DNA of 64,000 bases from Treponema denticola ATCC 35405 (GTDB taxonomy: Bacteria > Spirochaetota > Spirochaetia > Treponematales > Treponemataceae), in NCBI RefSeq assembly GCF_000008185.1, contig NC_002967.9:2604001-2668000 (forward strand), given 5' to 3'. Within the stretch, counting starts at the first letter, position 1; each line of letters begins with the position of its first letter. Shown in pieces: positions 1 through 10,600 of the stretch. The notes below the pieces were generated by a model. It ran no database searches and had not been told where the DNA came from. It saw only the letters and a list, made by a program, of their open reading frames with translations. The translations under genes and the position numbers were made by a program.

Positions 1-1414
1 CCTTATCCTCCCCCGCAACATAGGTAATAATCGGCTTTCTTCCGGGCGGCATGGTTTTAATGGTCGAAATATCCAAATCTCCGAAGATAGAAAGAGCTAG
101 GGTGCGGGGAATGGGGGTCGCACTCATCATAAGAAGATGGGGACTCCGCTTTTCTTCATTGCTCTCAGCTCCCTTTTGTATTATGGCCGAGCGCTGGAGA
201 ACGCCGAAACGATGCTGCTCATCGATTACGGCAAGCCTCAAATTTTTATACTGCACCCCTTGAGAAAAAAGAGAATGGGTGCCGATTATCAAATCGATAT
301 TTCCCTTTTGCAATTCCTGTAAAAGCCTGCTCCTTCCTTTGGCCTTGGTATTTCCGGTTAAAAAGGCAAGGCGGATACCGAGGGGCTCCAAGAGACGGGC
401 AGCATTTTCGGCATGTTGGCGGGCTAAAAGCTCCGTAGGAGCTAAAAATGCCGTTTGCCCCCCCTGTTCTATTACCTTTAAGCAGGCTAAAAAGGCAACA
501 AGGGTCTTCCCCGAACCGACATCTCCCTGCATAAGGCGGGCCATGGGATTAGGGCCGTCCAAGTCTTCGTTTATTTCGGCACAAACCGAAAGCTGGTCTT
601 GAGTAAGCTTAAAGTTGAGCCTTTCCAAAAGAGAACTTTGAAGAGGCCTTAAAACAGGTTCTTTTTTGACGGTTTTATCTATATTTCTTTCATCTTCAAG
701 ATTGGGAAGCCTTCCTCGCCTTTCAATAGAGCGCATCCCTATGGCATATTGAAACAAAAAAAACTCTTCAAAGATGAGGGCATAGCGGCCTTTTTCTACC
801 TCAGCCATAGATTTTGGAGTATGGAGCATAAAAAGCACTTCCTGCTTAGGCGGAAGGCCGTATTTTTGTAAAATAGACTCGGGAAGCTCGGAATCTATGC
901 CGTGGGCATACATTTTTAGGGCGGAAGCAATTATTTTCCGCAGTTTTGCCTGTCCAAGCCCTGAAGTCAGGGGATAAACGGGAAGAATCTTTGACTGCAT
1001 GTTTTCGGGTTTTTCAAGATCGAATGCGGAGGACTGAATCTCCCCGTATTTGCGGTAAAAAGAGCCATATACAAAGGCGCGAGCCCCGACAGGGAAGCTT
1101 TTTTCTAAAAAAGGGCGGTTAAAGCATATAAGGGAGGCCGTCATTCCGTTTTTGTCGGCAACTATCAGCTTTAAGGTTTTCATCTTTCCGAAGCCGAACC
1201 ATTCATGGCCTGCAACTGTAATTTCTACGTGAATTTTTTGAAACTTGTTCCAATCCAAAAGAACGTTTATCTTCGAGCGGTCTTCCCAATCCCGCGGGAA
1301 AAGCCTTAAAAGGTCTCCGGCATTTTCTACGCCAAGCCTTTTTAGCTGTGAGACTGCGGCAGCACCTACTCCGGCAATATTTGTAAGAGGACCCTGTATT
1401 TCGGAAATCAGCAT
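1..1414 (-). CDS. recG: ATP-dependent DNA helicase RecG (3' end outside window)
   Basis: RecG is a superfamily 2 helicase that regresses stalled replication forks and branch-migrates Holliday junctions. The reverse-strand reading frame is open from the ATG at 1414 to the window edge, so the C-terminus is missing. The N-terminal wedge/OB region (about residues 1–250) is followed by the helicase core. Visible motifs are Walker A GDVGSGKT, motif Ia APTELLARQH, motif II DEQHRFG and motif III SATPIPRTL, all typical of RecG. No Shine-Dalgarno sequence precedes the ATG; instead a -10 box lies 6 nt upstream (see promoter entry), suggesting a leaderless transcript. Family assignment is secure. Confidence 0.96.
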   Translation of the reverse strand, partial: MLISEIQGPLTNIAGVGAAAVSQLKRLGVENAGDLLRLFPRDWEDRSKINVLLDWNKFQKIHVEITVAGHEWFGFGKMKTLKLIVADKNGMTASLICFNRPFLEKSFPVGARAFVYGSFYRKYGEIQSSAFDLEKPENMQSKILPVYPLTSGLGQAKLRKIIASALKMYAHGIDSELPESILQKYGLPPKQEVLFMLHTPKSMAEVEKGRYALIFEEFFLFQYAIGMRSIERRGRLPNLEDERNIDKTVKKEPVLRPLQSSLLERLNFKLTQDQLSVCAEINEDLDGPNPMARLMQGDVGSGKTLVAFLACLKVIEQGGQTAFLAPTELLARQHAENAARLLEPLGIRLAFLTGNTKAKGRSRLLQELQKGNIDLIIGTHSLFSQGVQYKNLRLAVIDEQHRFGVLQRSAIIQKGAESNEEKRSPHLLMMSATPIPRTLALSIFGDLDISTIKTMPPGRKPIITYVAGEDK

Positions 1415-1420
1415 AGGTTT

Positions 1421-1449
1421 ATTGTAACACAAGTTTTTAAATTTGACAA
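1421..1449 (-). promoter_or_regulatory. recG promoter, predicted leaderless
   Basis: On the minus strand TTGTCA (1444–1449), a 17-nt spacer and TACAAT (1421–1426) form a near-consensus sigma-70 promoter. Only 6 nt separate the -10 box from the recG ATG, so transcription should begin at or within 1–2 nt of the start codon. Confidence 0.6.
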
Positions 1450-1543
1450 AGGGGCTCCAAACATGTAAGTTTTCGAAAATCAAAAATCCAAAGATTTAAA
1501 AGACTAGACTTTTTTGATAAAATATGATAAAATTATTTGGTTG

Positions 1544-1571
1544 CTGTGATTACATTTTTACTAAATCACAG
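1544..1571 (+). promoter_or_regulatory. Hairpin/palindrome upstream of the first giant GGDEF gene
   Basis: CTGTGATT (1544–1551) and AATCACAG (1564–1571) are perfect inverted arms around a 12-nt loop, between an extended -10-like TGATAAAAT (about 1525–1533) and the ATG at 1586. No Shine-Dalgarno sequence precedes the ATG. It could be an operator or a 5'-leader hairpin; the function is unknown. Confidence 0.4.
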
Positions 1572-1585
1572 ACCTGGTTTAGTCT

Positions 1586-4500
1586 ATGGAGATCATCAAT
1601 AGTCGATACAAGATTATTAAAAAAATAAGCAACTCAATGCCTTATGTGCAGGAATTTCTGGCCGCAGACTTATGGTCGGAAAGCAAAAAAATCAACTTAA
1701 AAATTGTATCATCCCTAGAGCTAAAAAAAGAAGTACTTGATTTTTTTAAAGACAATTTTATTACCATAAGCACTATCGATAATTATTTTCATCTTAAAAA
1801 TTACGGATTTTCCAGTTTATACTTGTCCTACCCTTCCTTGCCCCATTCAAATCCCGATGAAATTTTATATATTTTCACTACTGAGCATCTTGAAAATGCA
1901 GTACCGGTTTTTGAATTTATACAAAAATGTTCAATGGAGGATATTCTCAAAATCGTCGTATCGGTATGCCAGAGTCTTGTTCATGCGAGTAACATTGGAT
2001 TTGAGTATGAGATGTTCGCTCACGATAATGTAATGATAGTCAAAGAAAAAGACGATTTTACAGTCAGAATAAAGGATATCGTGTCGGCGAAACTTGAAAA
2101 CAGCACATCAATACGGTTTAACGAGACCAAAGATTACACGGAAACCAATGAAAATATAGATACCGTTATTTCTTTTATAGTTACACTTCTTGCAGGACAA
2201 GAACTTAAAACAAGCGTTTCATCTACGCTTACCAAATTAAAAACGGTTTATAAAAATAAAAAGTTTAATAAAAAAAATGAAGATATTTTTACAGCACTAT
2301 ATGAAATAGCAAAAAAATACATTCATCATAAAGATAAAAATCAGAAAATTAGAATACACACCATAATTCAAGATATAAATAGAAAACTTAATAGAAACTA
2401 CCTTGCAGATATTATTCTGCCCCTTAACAGTATAACTTTCCGTCCTAAAATAGTAGGAAAACAAAAAGAAATAAATATGGTATCGCAGGCCAGAGTTGAG
2501 ATACAGTCAAGAAAGGCAAAGAAACAGGTATTTCTTATCAAGGGTACTCAGGGGACAGGTAAAACAAGGTTTTTAAAAGAAGCCGAATACCGTTTAGCCT
2601 TAGAAAGGACAAATATATATGCTAATTATAATTTAAGGAATTCCAGTCCGGATCAATTTTGGGATGACTTTTTAGGAAAAATATTCTTAAATTCATATTC
2701 GGCCCAAGATATGGATGAAAGAGAAAATCTAATAAAAAATACAAAACTAATACGGGATCGTAAACTTGCCATTAATACGGAAAAAGAATATGATTACATG
2801 AAGTTTAAACTTTTTAATGAAGGGAAAAACTTATTTTTTAAAACAATCGGACAACTGCCTGTATTCCTAATTATAGATGATGTAGAATTCGCAAACGATT
2901 TTATGCTGGATACGATTCTATATTTAGCCACTGAAATTACGGAGCTTGAAAGATTTGGAGTTATTTTGTCTTATGATGAAGCTGTCACCCCTGTTTCACC
3001 TAAATTCGAATCTTTTTTAAACATCTTGAACAATTATGAAAAATGTCAAACTTTTGAACTAAATTATTTTTCAAAAGAAGAAACCATAGAGATGTTAAAA
3101 AATATCATGCTATTAAAATATCTTCCTTTAAGTTTTGGTCCTGTCCTATATAAGCATACATCAGGTTGTCCATCTTTTATTATTGAAATGATAAAAGAAT
3201 TTGTCAATGCCGGAACAATATACAGGGACAAGCTGACAGGCTTATGGCTCATTAAGGAGGAAATATACAATGAAAAACTTCAAAATAGAATACCAAAATC
3301 GATTGAAGAAGTTTTAACCAATCAATTAAATGTTCTTTCCCCAAGCGAGAAAAAAGTATTTCTTGAAGTATCCTTATTTCAAAACAAGTTCAAAATAGAA
3401 TATTTATATAAGATTCTATCTATGTCGCCAAAACAAATAGATAAAAATATAAATAAACTTATAAATAAAGGTTTGATCACCGTTATAAAGACAGGAGACA
3501 AACTGGAATACACTATTACCAATAAAATTATGCATAATATTTTGTATCAAATGGTGCCGCCTAAGAATAAAATGTTACAGCATAAAAAAATAAGTCAAAT
3601 TCTTCAAAAGGAACCCGATACTGATGTAAATGAGCTTATTTGGTATCTAAAAGAATCGGGGAATAAAAAGGCTGCATTAAACTACTGTCTGGATATAGTG
3701 AATAAAAATATGAAGGAAAAAAATCCGGACGCTGCAATAAAAATTTACGAAAAGATTACTTCAATGATATCCGGTCAAAGCACAAAGGCTAAATTTCAGA
3801 TCCTCTTAAAAATATTCGAACTATATAATCAGATGAATATTACAAATAAGGAAGCGGAAATTATATTAAGCCTTGAAGAAATGTTGCCTAAAATAAAAGA
3901 TGCAAATCTTTTGTCGTGCTATTACAATTTAATGGCTAGGTATGAGTACGAAACTTCAAATGAAGAAAAAGTTAATTTTTATGTAAACAAACTGGCGGAA
4001 TTACATACAAAAATATCTAAAGATATAGTAAATCTAAGATTACAACATGCAAAGTGTTTATACTACCATTTAAAACGGCAATATCGTGATTTTAAAGAAT
4101 CTACTCATAAAATATTTAATCTAACAAAAAACCGGTCTGAATATATTAGCTATAGAACTGAAGCTTATATATTCTTAGGATATCTTTATGATAAAAAAAA
4201 TAAGAAGAAAGCATCTTTTAAATGCTTTCAAAAAGCAAAAGAGCTTTCATCTTTATCTAATAATATAAAAACAGAACTTATTTCAATGTATAATATCTCG
4301 ATAATGCATTGGAAGAGATATTCAAATATTGAAAAGACTCTCACATATACAAAGAATGTTATAAGTTTGGCCAAAAAATTAGGATTTTTGACTATTGAAA
4401 CTGTTTCCATAATTAATTATGCACGAATGTTAAGTGAAATTCAAAGCAACCATGAAGCGTATGAATATGCAAAAGAGGCAGAGAACAAAATACTTGCCAA

Positions 4501-6910
4501 TAACATGGTAATGCTAAAGATTCCATGCATTACAACACTTATGGAGATAACCCAAAACTTAAGTAGATATAAAGAATTTTGCGAGTATAGAAAAGAATAT
4601 ATAAAAACAGTACGAGAAAACAAAAAAAAGTCTGCGAACCAGCATAATTGTGTATTTTATGTTATCATGGCAAGAATGTACCAAGAATTCGGATATACCA
4701 ATAAGGCAATTGTCTGTTTACAAAGAAGCATAAAGCTAAAAAAACATCTGCCGGATCATCAACTATTTATAGTATATTTTATGCTGGAAACATTACGAAT
4801 CATTCAAAGAAAAAAATCCGATATAAATAATTTAATAAAAATCTTTAACTTATATATAAATATAAAAAATTATAGCACAAAAAATATAAGACAGCTTACC
4901 AAAAACTTCTTTGATACACTCATTACTGCGACTATAAAACGACCTGATATTGATTTTACTCCATTAATACTACAGATAGTAAAATTCAATATGCCCGATC
5001 TATATGATTTTCAGCAGTCAGGAATGAACTATTTAAATATATATTTAAACAAAACAGAGACAGAACATATCTTACAAGAAAATCTTCAACTCATTAAACC
5101 TAAGAAGTTGATAAATATTGCATTATTCCTTAATATGACATTAGGTGATTACTATTATGCTGCCGGAATCCAAAACCTGGCCATTATATACTATCTGGAA
5201 GCTCAAAACAAAATATTAGAAATACTAAAAAATACCCCTGAAAAATGCAAGGCAAGATTATTTAATAATTGGCAATTTAATAGGGCATTCGATATAGTTT
5301 CAGACTTTATAAAAGGGAAGCCTCTGCAAAAGGAAAAAAGATATAACCAAAAGACAACCAATTCAGAACTAAAAGAAATCTTAAAATCTAAACATATAAA
5401 TATCATAAAAAAAGATAAAAACTTAAAAAACAAATTAGTACAAACCTTTCTAAAAAATGAAGGTTATGAACACATCTCACCGGTTGAAATCGTTAATAAT
5501 TTTACCGATAACTATACACAAAATATATCGGAAATAATGAAATTCTTAGCTTTAAATATAATCGCCACATCCTATGATTTTTTAGAAATAAGTACATCGG
5601 GCAAACCGTCTTTTATCTTACACAACGAAGATCAAAACAAAGATTTACAAAACATATTTGATTTTATAATAAAATTCGGATATCAAAACACAGCTAAAAT
5701 AGAAACCATATTACAGAAGCCATGCATGGTGATTCCGGTTAATAAAAAGAATTTCGGATCAAATCATTATAAACTTTTAGGGTTTATGGTTTTTATATCG
5801 GAAAATGTAATAAATGATTTTTCACAGGAAGGAAGATATTTTTGTAAAAAGCACTCCAACCTTTTAACATTGCTTGTCGAAAGTAAACGATTTCAACAAT
5901 CAGCATCATATGATACTTTAACCGGGGCCTATACAAGAAAATATTTTGAAGTTTTTTTCAAAAATATTATCAAAAACTTATATAACTCAAATTCCAAATT
6001 CTCCCTTATTTTATATGACTTGGATAAATTCAAAAATATAAATGATACCTATGGACATCTTGTAGGCGATATTGTTCTTAAAAGAGTAACTCAGACTATT
6101 TTAGACTCCTTAAGCCAAGGGCAGATATTGGGAAGATATGGTGGTGAAGAATTCACTGTCATTCTACCCGATACGGACTCACAAAAAGCCTTAAAAACAG
6201 CCGAATATTTTAGAAAAAAAATAGAAAACTTGGTTTTTACGGAATTCGATACAGCCATAACAATAAGCCTTGGGATTGCAACCTTTCCCGAACACGGAAA
6301 AACGACTTCAGAGCTGCTTTCAAATGCGGATCAAGCCTTATACCACTCCAAAAATACAGGAAGAAATAAAAGTACCGTATGGGCACCGTCTATAATTAAT
6401 AAAAAGGAAACAAGCCAAGCCGCTGTTATTATAGCTGATGAATCTTCTTTTAATGAGAATATATCCGCAACAATAGAATTATGCGATATATTAAAAACAA
6501 ATATTAAAAAAACAGAGCTATCAAAAACTTTAATATCAAAAATAATAAAATTCTTTGAAGCCGAGAGCGGAGCCATTATTCTTAAATCCAAGAATAAAAA
6601 AAATAACGAATTAAATTTTAAAATTAATGCAAAAATAGGGTTTGAATCTTATCCGATCAATTACCAGTTGGTCCACACGGTTACTGAGGACGGCACGGGT
6701 ATTTACCAAGTGGATTGGGATTCAATAGCAAAAAGAAACAGCATAACCAATATGCCGGAATGGAATTCCGTAATGATCGCTCCTATAATCAAGAATGAGG
6801 CTATCATAGGAGTATTTTATTTGGCGGCTCCCGAAAAGCATGTCAAATTTAACCTAAATAAATTTATTTTTTTTACATTTTTAACTGATATAATATCTGC
6901 AAATATATAA
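1586..6910 (+). CDS. Giant pseudokinase–STAND ATPase–TPR–GAF–GGDEF–GAF sensor protein
   Basis: This 1774-residue cytoplasmic protein probably makes cyclic di-GMP under control of a large sensory module. Residues 1–270 resemble a protein kinase fold, but the HRD catalytic aspartate is not recognisable. Residues 290–560 form an AAA/STAND-type ATPase with Walker A GTQGTGKT (about 320) and Walker B VFLIIDDVEF (about 429). Residues 680–1150 are TPR-like helical repeats. A divergent GAF-like region (about 1285–1435) precedes a GGDEF domain with DLDKFK (about 1478) and GGEEF (about 1519). A second GAF-like domain ends the protein. The RxxD inhibitory site before GGEEF is absent. No membrane segment is seen. 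The gene downstream is a paralogue, 11 nt away. The domain order recalls cyanobacterial kinase–AAA–GAF sensors; the ligand is unknown. Confidence 0.85.
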   Translation: MEIINSRYKIIKKISNSMPYVQEFLAADLWSESKKINLKIVSSLELKKEVLDFFKDNFITISTIDNYFHLKNYGFSSLYLSYPSLPHSNPDEILYIFTTEHLENAVPVFEFIQKCSMEDILKIVVSVCQSLVHASNIGFEYEMFAHDNVMIVKEKDDFTVRIKDIVSAKLENSTSIRFNETKDYTETNENIDTVISFIVTLLAGQELKTSVSSTLTKLKTVYKNKKFNKKNEDIFTALYEIAKKYIHHKDKNQKIRIHTIIQDINRKLNRNYLADIILPLNSITFRPKIVGKQKEINMVSQARVEIQSRKAKKQVFLIKGTQGTGKTRFLKEAEYRLALERTNIYANYNLRNSSPDQFWDDFLGKIFLNSYSAQDMDERENLIKNTKLIRDRKLAINTEKEYDYMKFKLFNEGKNLFFKTIGQLPVFLIIDDVEFANDFMLDTILYLATEITELERFGVILSYDEAVTPVSPKFESFLNILNNYEKCQTFELNYFSKEETIEMLKNIMLLKYLPLSFGPVLYKHTSGCPSFIIEMIKEFVNAGTIYRDKLTGLWLIKEEIYNEKLQNRIPKSIEEVLTNQLNVLSPSEKKVFLEVSLFQNKFKIEYLYKILSMSPKQIDKNINKLINKGLITVIKTGDKLEYTITNKIMHNILYQMVPPKNKMLQHKKISQILQKEPDTDVNELIWYLKESGNKKAALNYCLDIVNKNMKEKNPDAAIKIYEKITSMISGQSTKAKFQILLKIFELYNQMNITNKEAEIILSLEEMLPKIKDANLLSCYYNLMARYEYETSNEEKVNFYVNKLAELHTKISKDIVNLRLQHAKCLYYHLKRQYRDFKESTHKIFNLTKNRSEYISYRTEAYIFLGYLYDKKNKKKASFKCFQKAKELSSLSNNIKTELISMYNISIMHWKRYSNIEKTLTYTKNVISLAKKLGFLTIETVSIINYARMLSEIQSNHEAYEYAKEAENKILANNMVMLKIPCITTLMEITQNLSRYKEFCEYRKEYIKTVRENKKKSANQHNCVFYVIMARMYQEFGYTNKAIVCLQRSIKLKKHLPDHQLFIVYFMLETLRIIQRKKSDINNLIKIFNLYINIKNYSTKNIRQLTKNFFDTLITATIKRPDIDFTPLILQIVKFNMPDLYDFQQSGMNYLNIYLNKTETEHILQENLQLIKPKKLINIALFLNMTLGDYYYAAGIQNLAIIYYLEAQNKILEILKNTPEKCKARLFNNWQFNRAFDIVSDFIKGKPLQKEKRYNQKTTNSELKEILKSKHINIIKKDKNLKNKLVQTFLKNEGYEHISPVEIVNNFTDNYTQNISEIMKFLALNIIATSYDFLEISTSGKPSFILHNEDQNKDLQNIFDFIIKFGYQNTAKIETILQKPCMVIPVNKKNFGSNHYKLLGFMVFISENVINDFSQEGRYFCKKHSNLLTLLVESKRFQQSASYDTLTGAYTRKYFEVFFKNIIKNLYNSNSKFSLILYDLDKFKNINDTYGHLVGDIVLKRVTQTILDSLSQGQILGRYGGEEFTVILPDTDSQKALKTAEYFRKKIENLVFTEFDTAITISLGIATFPEHGKTTSELLSNADQALYHSKNTGRNKSTVWAPSIINKKETSQAAVIIADESSFNENISATIELCDILKTNIKKTELSKTLISKIIKFFEAESGAIILKSKNKKNNELNFKINAKIGFESYPINYQLVHTVTEDGTGIYQVDWDSIAKRNSITNMPEWNSVMIAPIIKNEAIIGVFYLAAPEKHVKFNLNKFIFFTFLTDIISANI

Positions 6911-6921
6911 GGGAGGATCAG

Positions 6922-7692
6922 ATGAAAATATTAAATAACAGATATAGAATTATTAAAGAGCTCCCGATAGAATTAAAAACTAATACAGGTTTTGTTGTCC
7001 ATGATTTAGGCTCCGATAACAGAGAACAACTTGAATTAAGACTGATATATGCTTCAGATTTAGATGAAGATTTTATGCAATTTATCAGAGAAAAATTTCT
7101 TCTTATCAAACAATTAAAAGAAAGCGTTCATATAAAAAATTATGATTTTACACGGTTAATAAGTATACACAATAAAATAATAGATGAGGATATATACTTA
7201 TACACAATAGAGCATATAGAAAAAAAAATCCCCATATTGGATTTTCTACCCGATGCCACAACAAAAGACATTTTTGAATTATTTGCAGCAATACTTAAAG
7301 AGTTAAACTATTTACTAACATACGGAATAGTATATAATAACTTTGATCTAACCAATATATATGTGATAAAAAATAACGGCCGAATTTTTATAAAAGCAAA
7401 AGATCTTGTTACAGAAAAAAATCAATATTCAGACCAAATAGGTCTTTTATCAAATGAAGAAATTTACACATTTAATTATAATCATGATATTTTAAAAACA
7501 ATCATTTTATCCCTATTCTTAAAAAAGAATATAATAAAAAATCATGAAAAATATTTTCAAGAACTACAACAGATTGAAACCAACCGGTTAAATGACGAAA
7601 ACGAAAAACACCTTTACAAATGTTTTTTTAAAATATATAATAAAATCAATACACGAAAACTCAAAAAAAACCCTACCCCTTTTATGAAATAA
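6922..7692 (+). CDS. N-terminal piece of second giant GGDEF paralogue (frameshifted)
   Basis: A good Shine-Dalgarno sequence (GGGAGG) precedes the ATG. The 256-residue product matches the pseudokinase-like N-terminus of the upstream gene (NRYRIIKEL beside SRYKIIKKI; IKNYDFTRL beside LKNYGFSSL). The kinase catalytic loop reads YNNFDLTN, so the HRD motif is lost. The frame stops at 7690, but homology continues without a gap in the -1 frame, where ATPase, TPR and GGDEF domains follow to 12224. The break lies in 7644–7692, which contains A8 (7663–7670) and an in-frame A_AAA_AAC heptamer. One additional A would restore a protein of about 1767 residues. Confidence 0.8.
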   Translation: MKILNNRYRIIKELPIELKTNTGFVVHDLGSDNREQLELRLIYASDLDEDFMQFIREKFLLIKQLKESVHIKNYDFTRLISIHNKIIDEDIYLYTIEHIEKKIPILDFLPDATTKDIFELFAAILKELNYLLTYGIVYNNFDLTNIYVIKNNGRIFIKAKDLVTEKNQYSDQIGLLSNEEIYTFNYNHDILKTIILSLFLKKNIIKNHEKYFQELQQIETNRLNDENEKHLYKCFFKIYNKINTRKLKKNPTPFMK

Positions 7693-10600
7693 TATCGGAT
7701 ATTAATTACAGTATAAATACCGATTACAATATCTCAACCCCGATTAATATTATAAAAAATCAACAATTTCCTATAAATCGTAAAAAAGAAAAAAATGAAA
7801 TTTTCTCAGTATTTAAACAAGCAAAGACGTCTAAAGCTGAAAATAAAAATATATTAATAACAGGTCCTTTCGGTATAGGAAAAACATATTTCTTATCCGA
7901 AATATATTTTTTACTATTACTTGAAAAAATGGATGTTTATTATATTCCTAACCTGAATAATATAGACGACATTACCTTTATTCTGTATCTCATTAAAAGT
8001 TTATTTTTAAAAAATTCTTTAATTCAAAAAGATCATGAAAAAAAACTTACTAGCATTATTGATGCTTTAAAATCTGAAATAGAAATTAATGAAGATATAC
8101 AGCGAATAAAAGCACTTAAATACAAGCTTATAAACTTAATAACAGGTTTAATACTAGAAAATGCATTATCACAACCCATAGTTTTTATAATCGATGATAT
8201 ACATTTGATAAGTGAATTCATAACAAAAGCAATATTGTACTTAACAATAGAAAATTCCGATAAAAAAAATATAATACTGATACAATCTGCCAATGAAAGT
8301 CTTATTAATAATAATCAAAATGCAAAAACACTTATTAAAACCTTGTCAAATCAAACTTCTATAAAAAAAATAAACCTCCAAAGCTTATCTGAAGCAGAAA
8401 CTGAAGCTTTAATACGAAATACGATAAATATAAGAAACATCCCGGAGATATTATTAAAAAAAATATACTCAAATACCAGCGGCAATCCCTTATTTATTAA
8501 TGAAGCACTAAAAGAACTTACTATTTCGGGAGAGCTAAAAAAAGACAAGTCAATGGAGTTATGTAAGCTCTCCGATAGGTTATCTAACCCTTCTATTCCG
8601 ATACCGATATCTACCAATATACAACAGTCTGTACGAAAGCAGATAAAAAATCTGAATAAAGATGAATTACATTTTTTAAAAGACCTATGTATCTTCCAAA
8701 CAAGTTTTAAAGCTGAATCTTTACCGAAAATGCTGAATGTAACAGACTCTGACGTTAAAAAATATATACCAAAACTCTTAGAACAAAATATCATAAAAAA
8801 AACAACAAAGCAGCATGCAAATGAGTACTCGATTATAAATAAAATCTTACAAAAAACATTGTATGATGAGCTTGATTATGCTTATAGGCTGGAAGTACAT
8901 AAAAAAATTATACAAAGAATAAAAACAAAAAAAACAATAAATATTAATGAGTTTATCTGGCATGCAGAAAAATCGGAATTATTTGAAGAAGCGGTTAATT
9001 ATTGTATAAAATATAAAGACAAGATAAAAAAACAATGCACTCATATAGCTTATATAGAGATATTTGAAAAAGTCTATTTGTTTGTCCCAAATACCGACAA
9101 AAACAGTAAACTTGATATACTCCTCATTCTTGCAGAATCATATTTAGAAAATGAAGATATGATAGGATGCAGAAAGAAAATAGAGATAGCCGAAAAAATA
9201 ATTAGCAACTTCGATTCAAACAAAATAGCAGCAGCACAAGTTCTTATAATAAAAGCAATTCAAGAAATTCAATCTAATGAAAAATCTGAACAAATAGCGA
9301 AATCATTAGCTACAGCCAAAAAGTTTACAGCCGAAACAAATGATACTTATACTCAATTATTACTTGATAAAGCGAAAATAGCATTTTTACAGTATAATAA
9401 AAAATATGCTGAAGCCGCCGATGAAGCAAAAAAAATTATATTAAAGTGCGGTAATTCAAAGGAATTTACATCGCTCAAAACAAAAGCACTATTAAATCTG
9501 GGTACAAATCTTCTATATTCAGGCAACTATAAAGAGGCAGAAAGGACTTACTTGGAAACTCTTAGAAATGCAAAAAAAATAGGCAATACAAATATTGAAG
9601 ATACTGCATGCAATAATCTGGCAGTCATCCAAGAACGAGCATACAAAAACTTTGATGCATCAGTAGTATATTATGAAAGAATTTTAAAAAACAATAATGT
9701 ATCGGGTAACACTGTTGCAGAAATTCTAGCATTACTTAATTTAAGCGTCGCCTATTTACATTTATTTAATTATGAAAAGGCCTACGAGGCCTGCAATCAG
9801 TCTATAAAAAAAATGATGCAAAATTTTGATACAGATAGAATATTTTTTGCTCACACTATTATTTATGAAATTTATCTGTCACTATGTATGTATGACAAAG
9901 TGGATGAATCCGAATTGGAAATATCGAAGATACTTAAAAATAAAAGCATATACAAAGATCCGCTCGATATAAGTATTTTTAAACAAACAAAGAGAAACTT
10001 TTACTATGCCATGGGACATTTTGAAACTGATATCGAAATTTTTGAGAAAAATGTCGAATATCAAAAAGATGTTAAAGATCTTTTAGAGGTTTTTTCATCA
10101 TTGTGCATTACTTTAAATGAAATTGCAGAAGGCAAAATAAATTCAATTGAAAAACTCGAAGAAGAACTCTTGGTAATAACCTCAACTCAAGTATTTTTAG
10201 AAAGAATATATCTTTTGTTTTATGAGTTAGTCTATCTTATAAGAAAAATTATCATATTCCGTTCTGATATTGATTTTAAAAAAATAGTTAAAATTATACT
10301 TGGAATAAATTGCCACAGTAATCAACCTTTAATAAAGGCTCCTCTTTTATTTTTAGAAGCCTATATATATCCTGAAAATTCGGAAAAAAAACTGACAGAA
10401 GCCTTGTATCTTCTTGAAAATAAATACATGACGGATTTAAGTATAGATATAAATATTAAGCTTGGGATGATCCATTTGAAAAAAAATAATATTAACATGG
10501 CAATGATTAACTTTGTTGAAGCTCAGAAATTAATTAATATTTTTATAAAAAAAATACCGTTAAAATTCAAAGCAAGTTATTTTAATTCTCACCACTACGG

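Noticed and set aside
51-1427. Several plus-strand open frames at the left end
   Set aside because: All are opposite recG, whose motifs are unmistakable on the minus strand.
1544-1571. Crp site (TGTGA…TCACA) before the giant GGDEF gene
   Set aside because: The half-sites are about 15 nt apart instead of 6, so it does not fit the known Crp operator; kept only as a palindrome.
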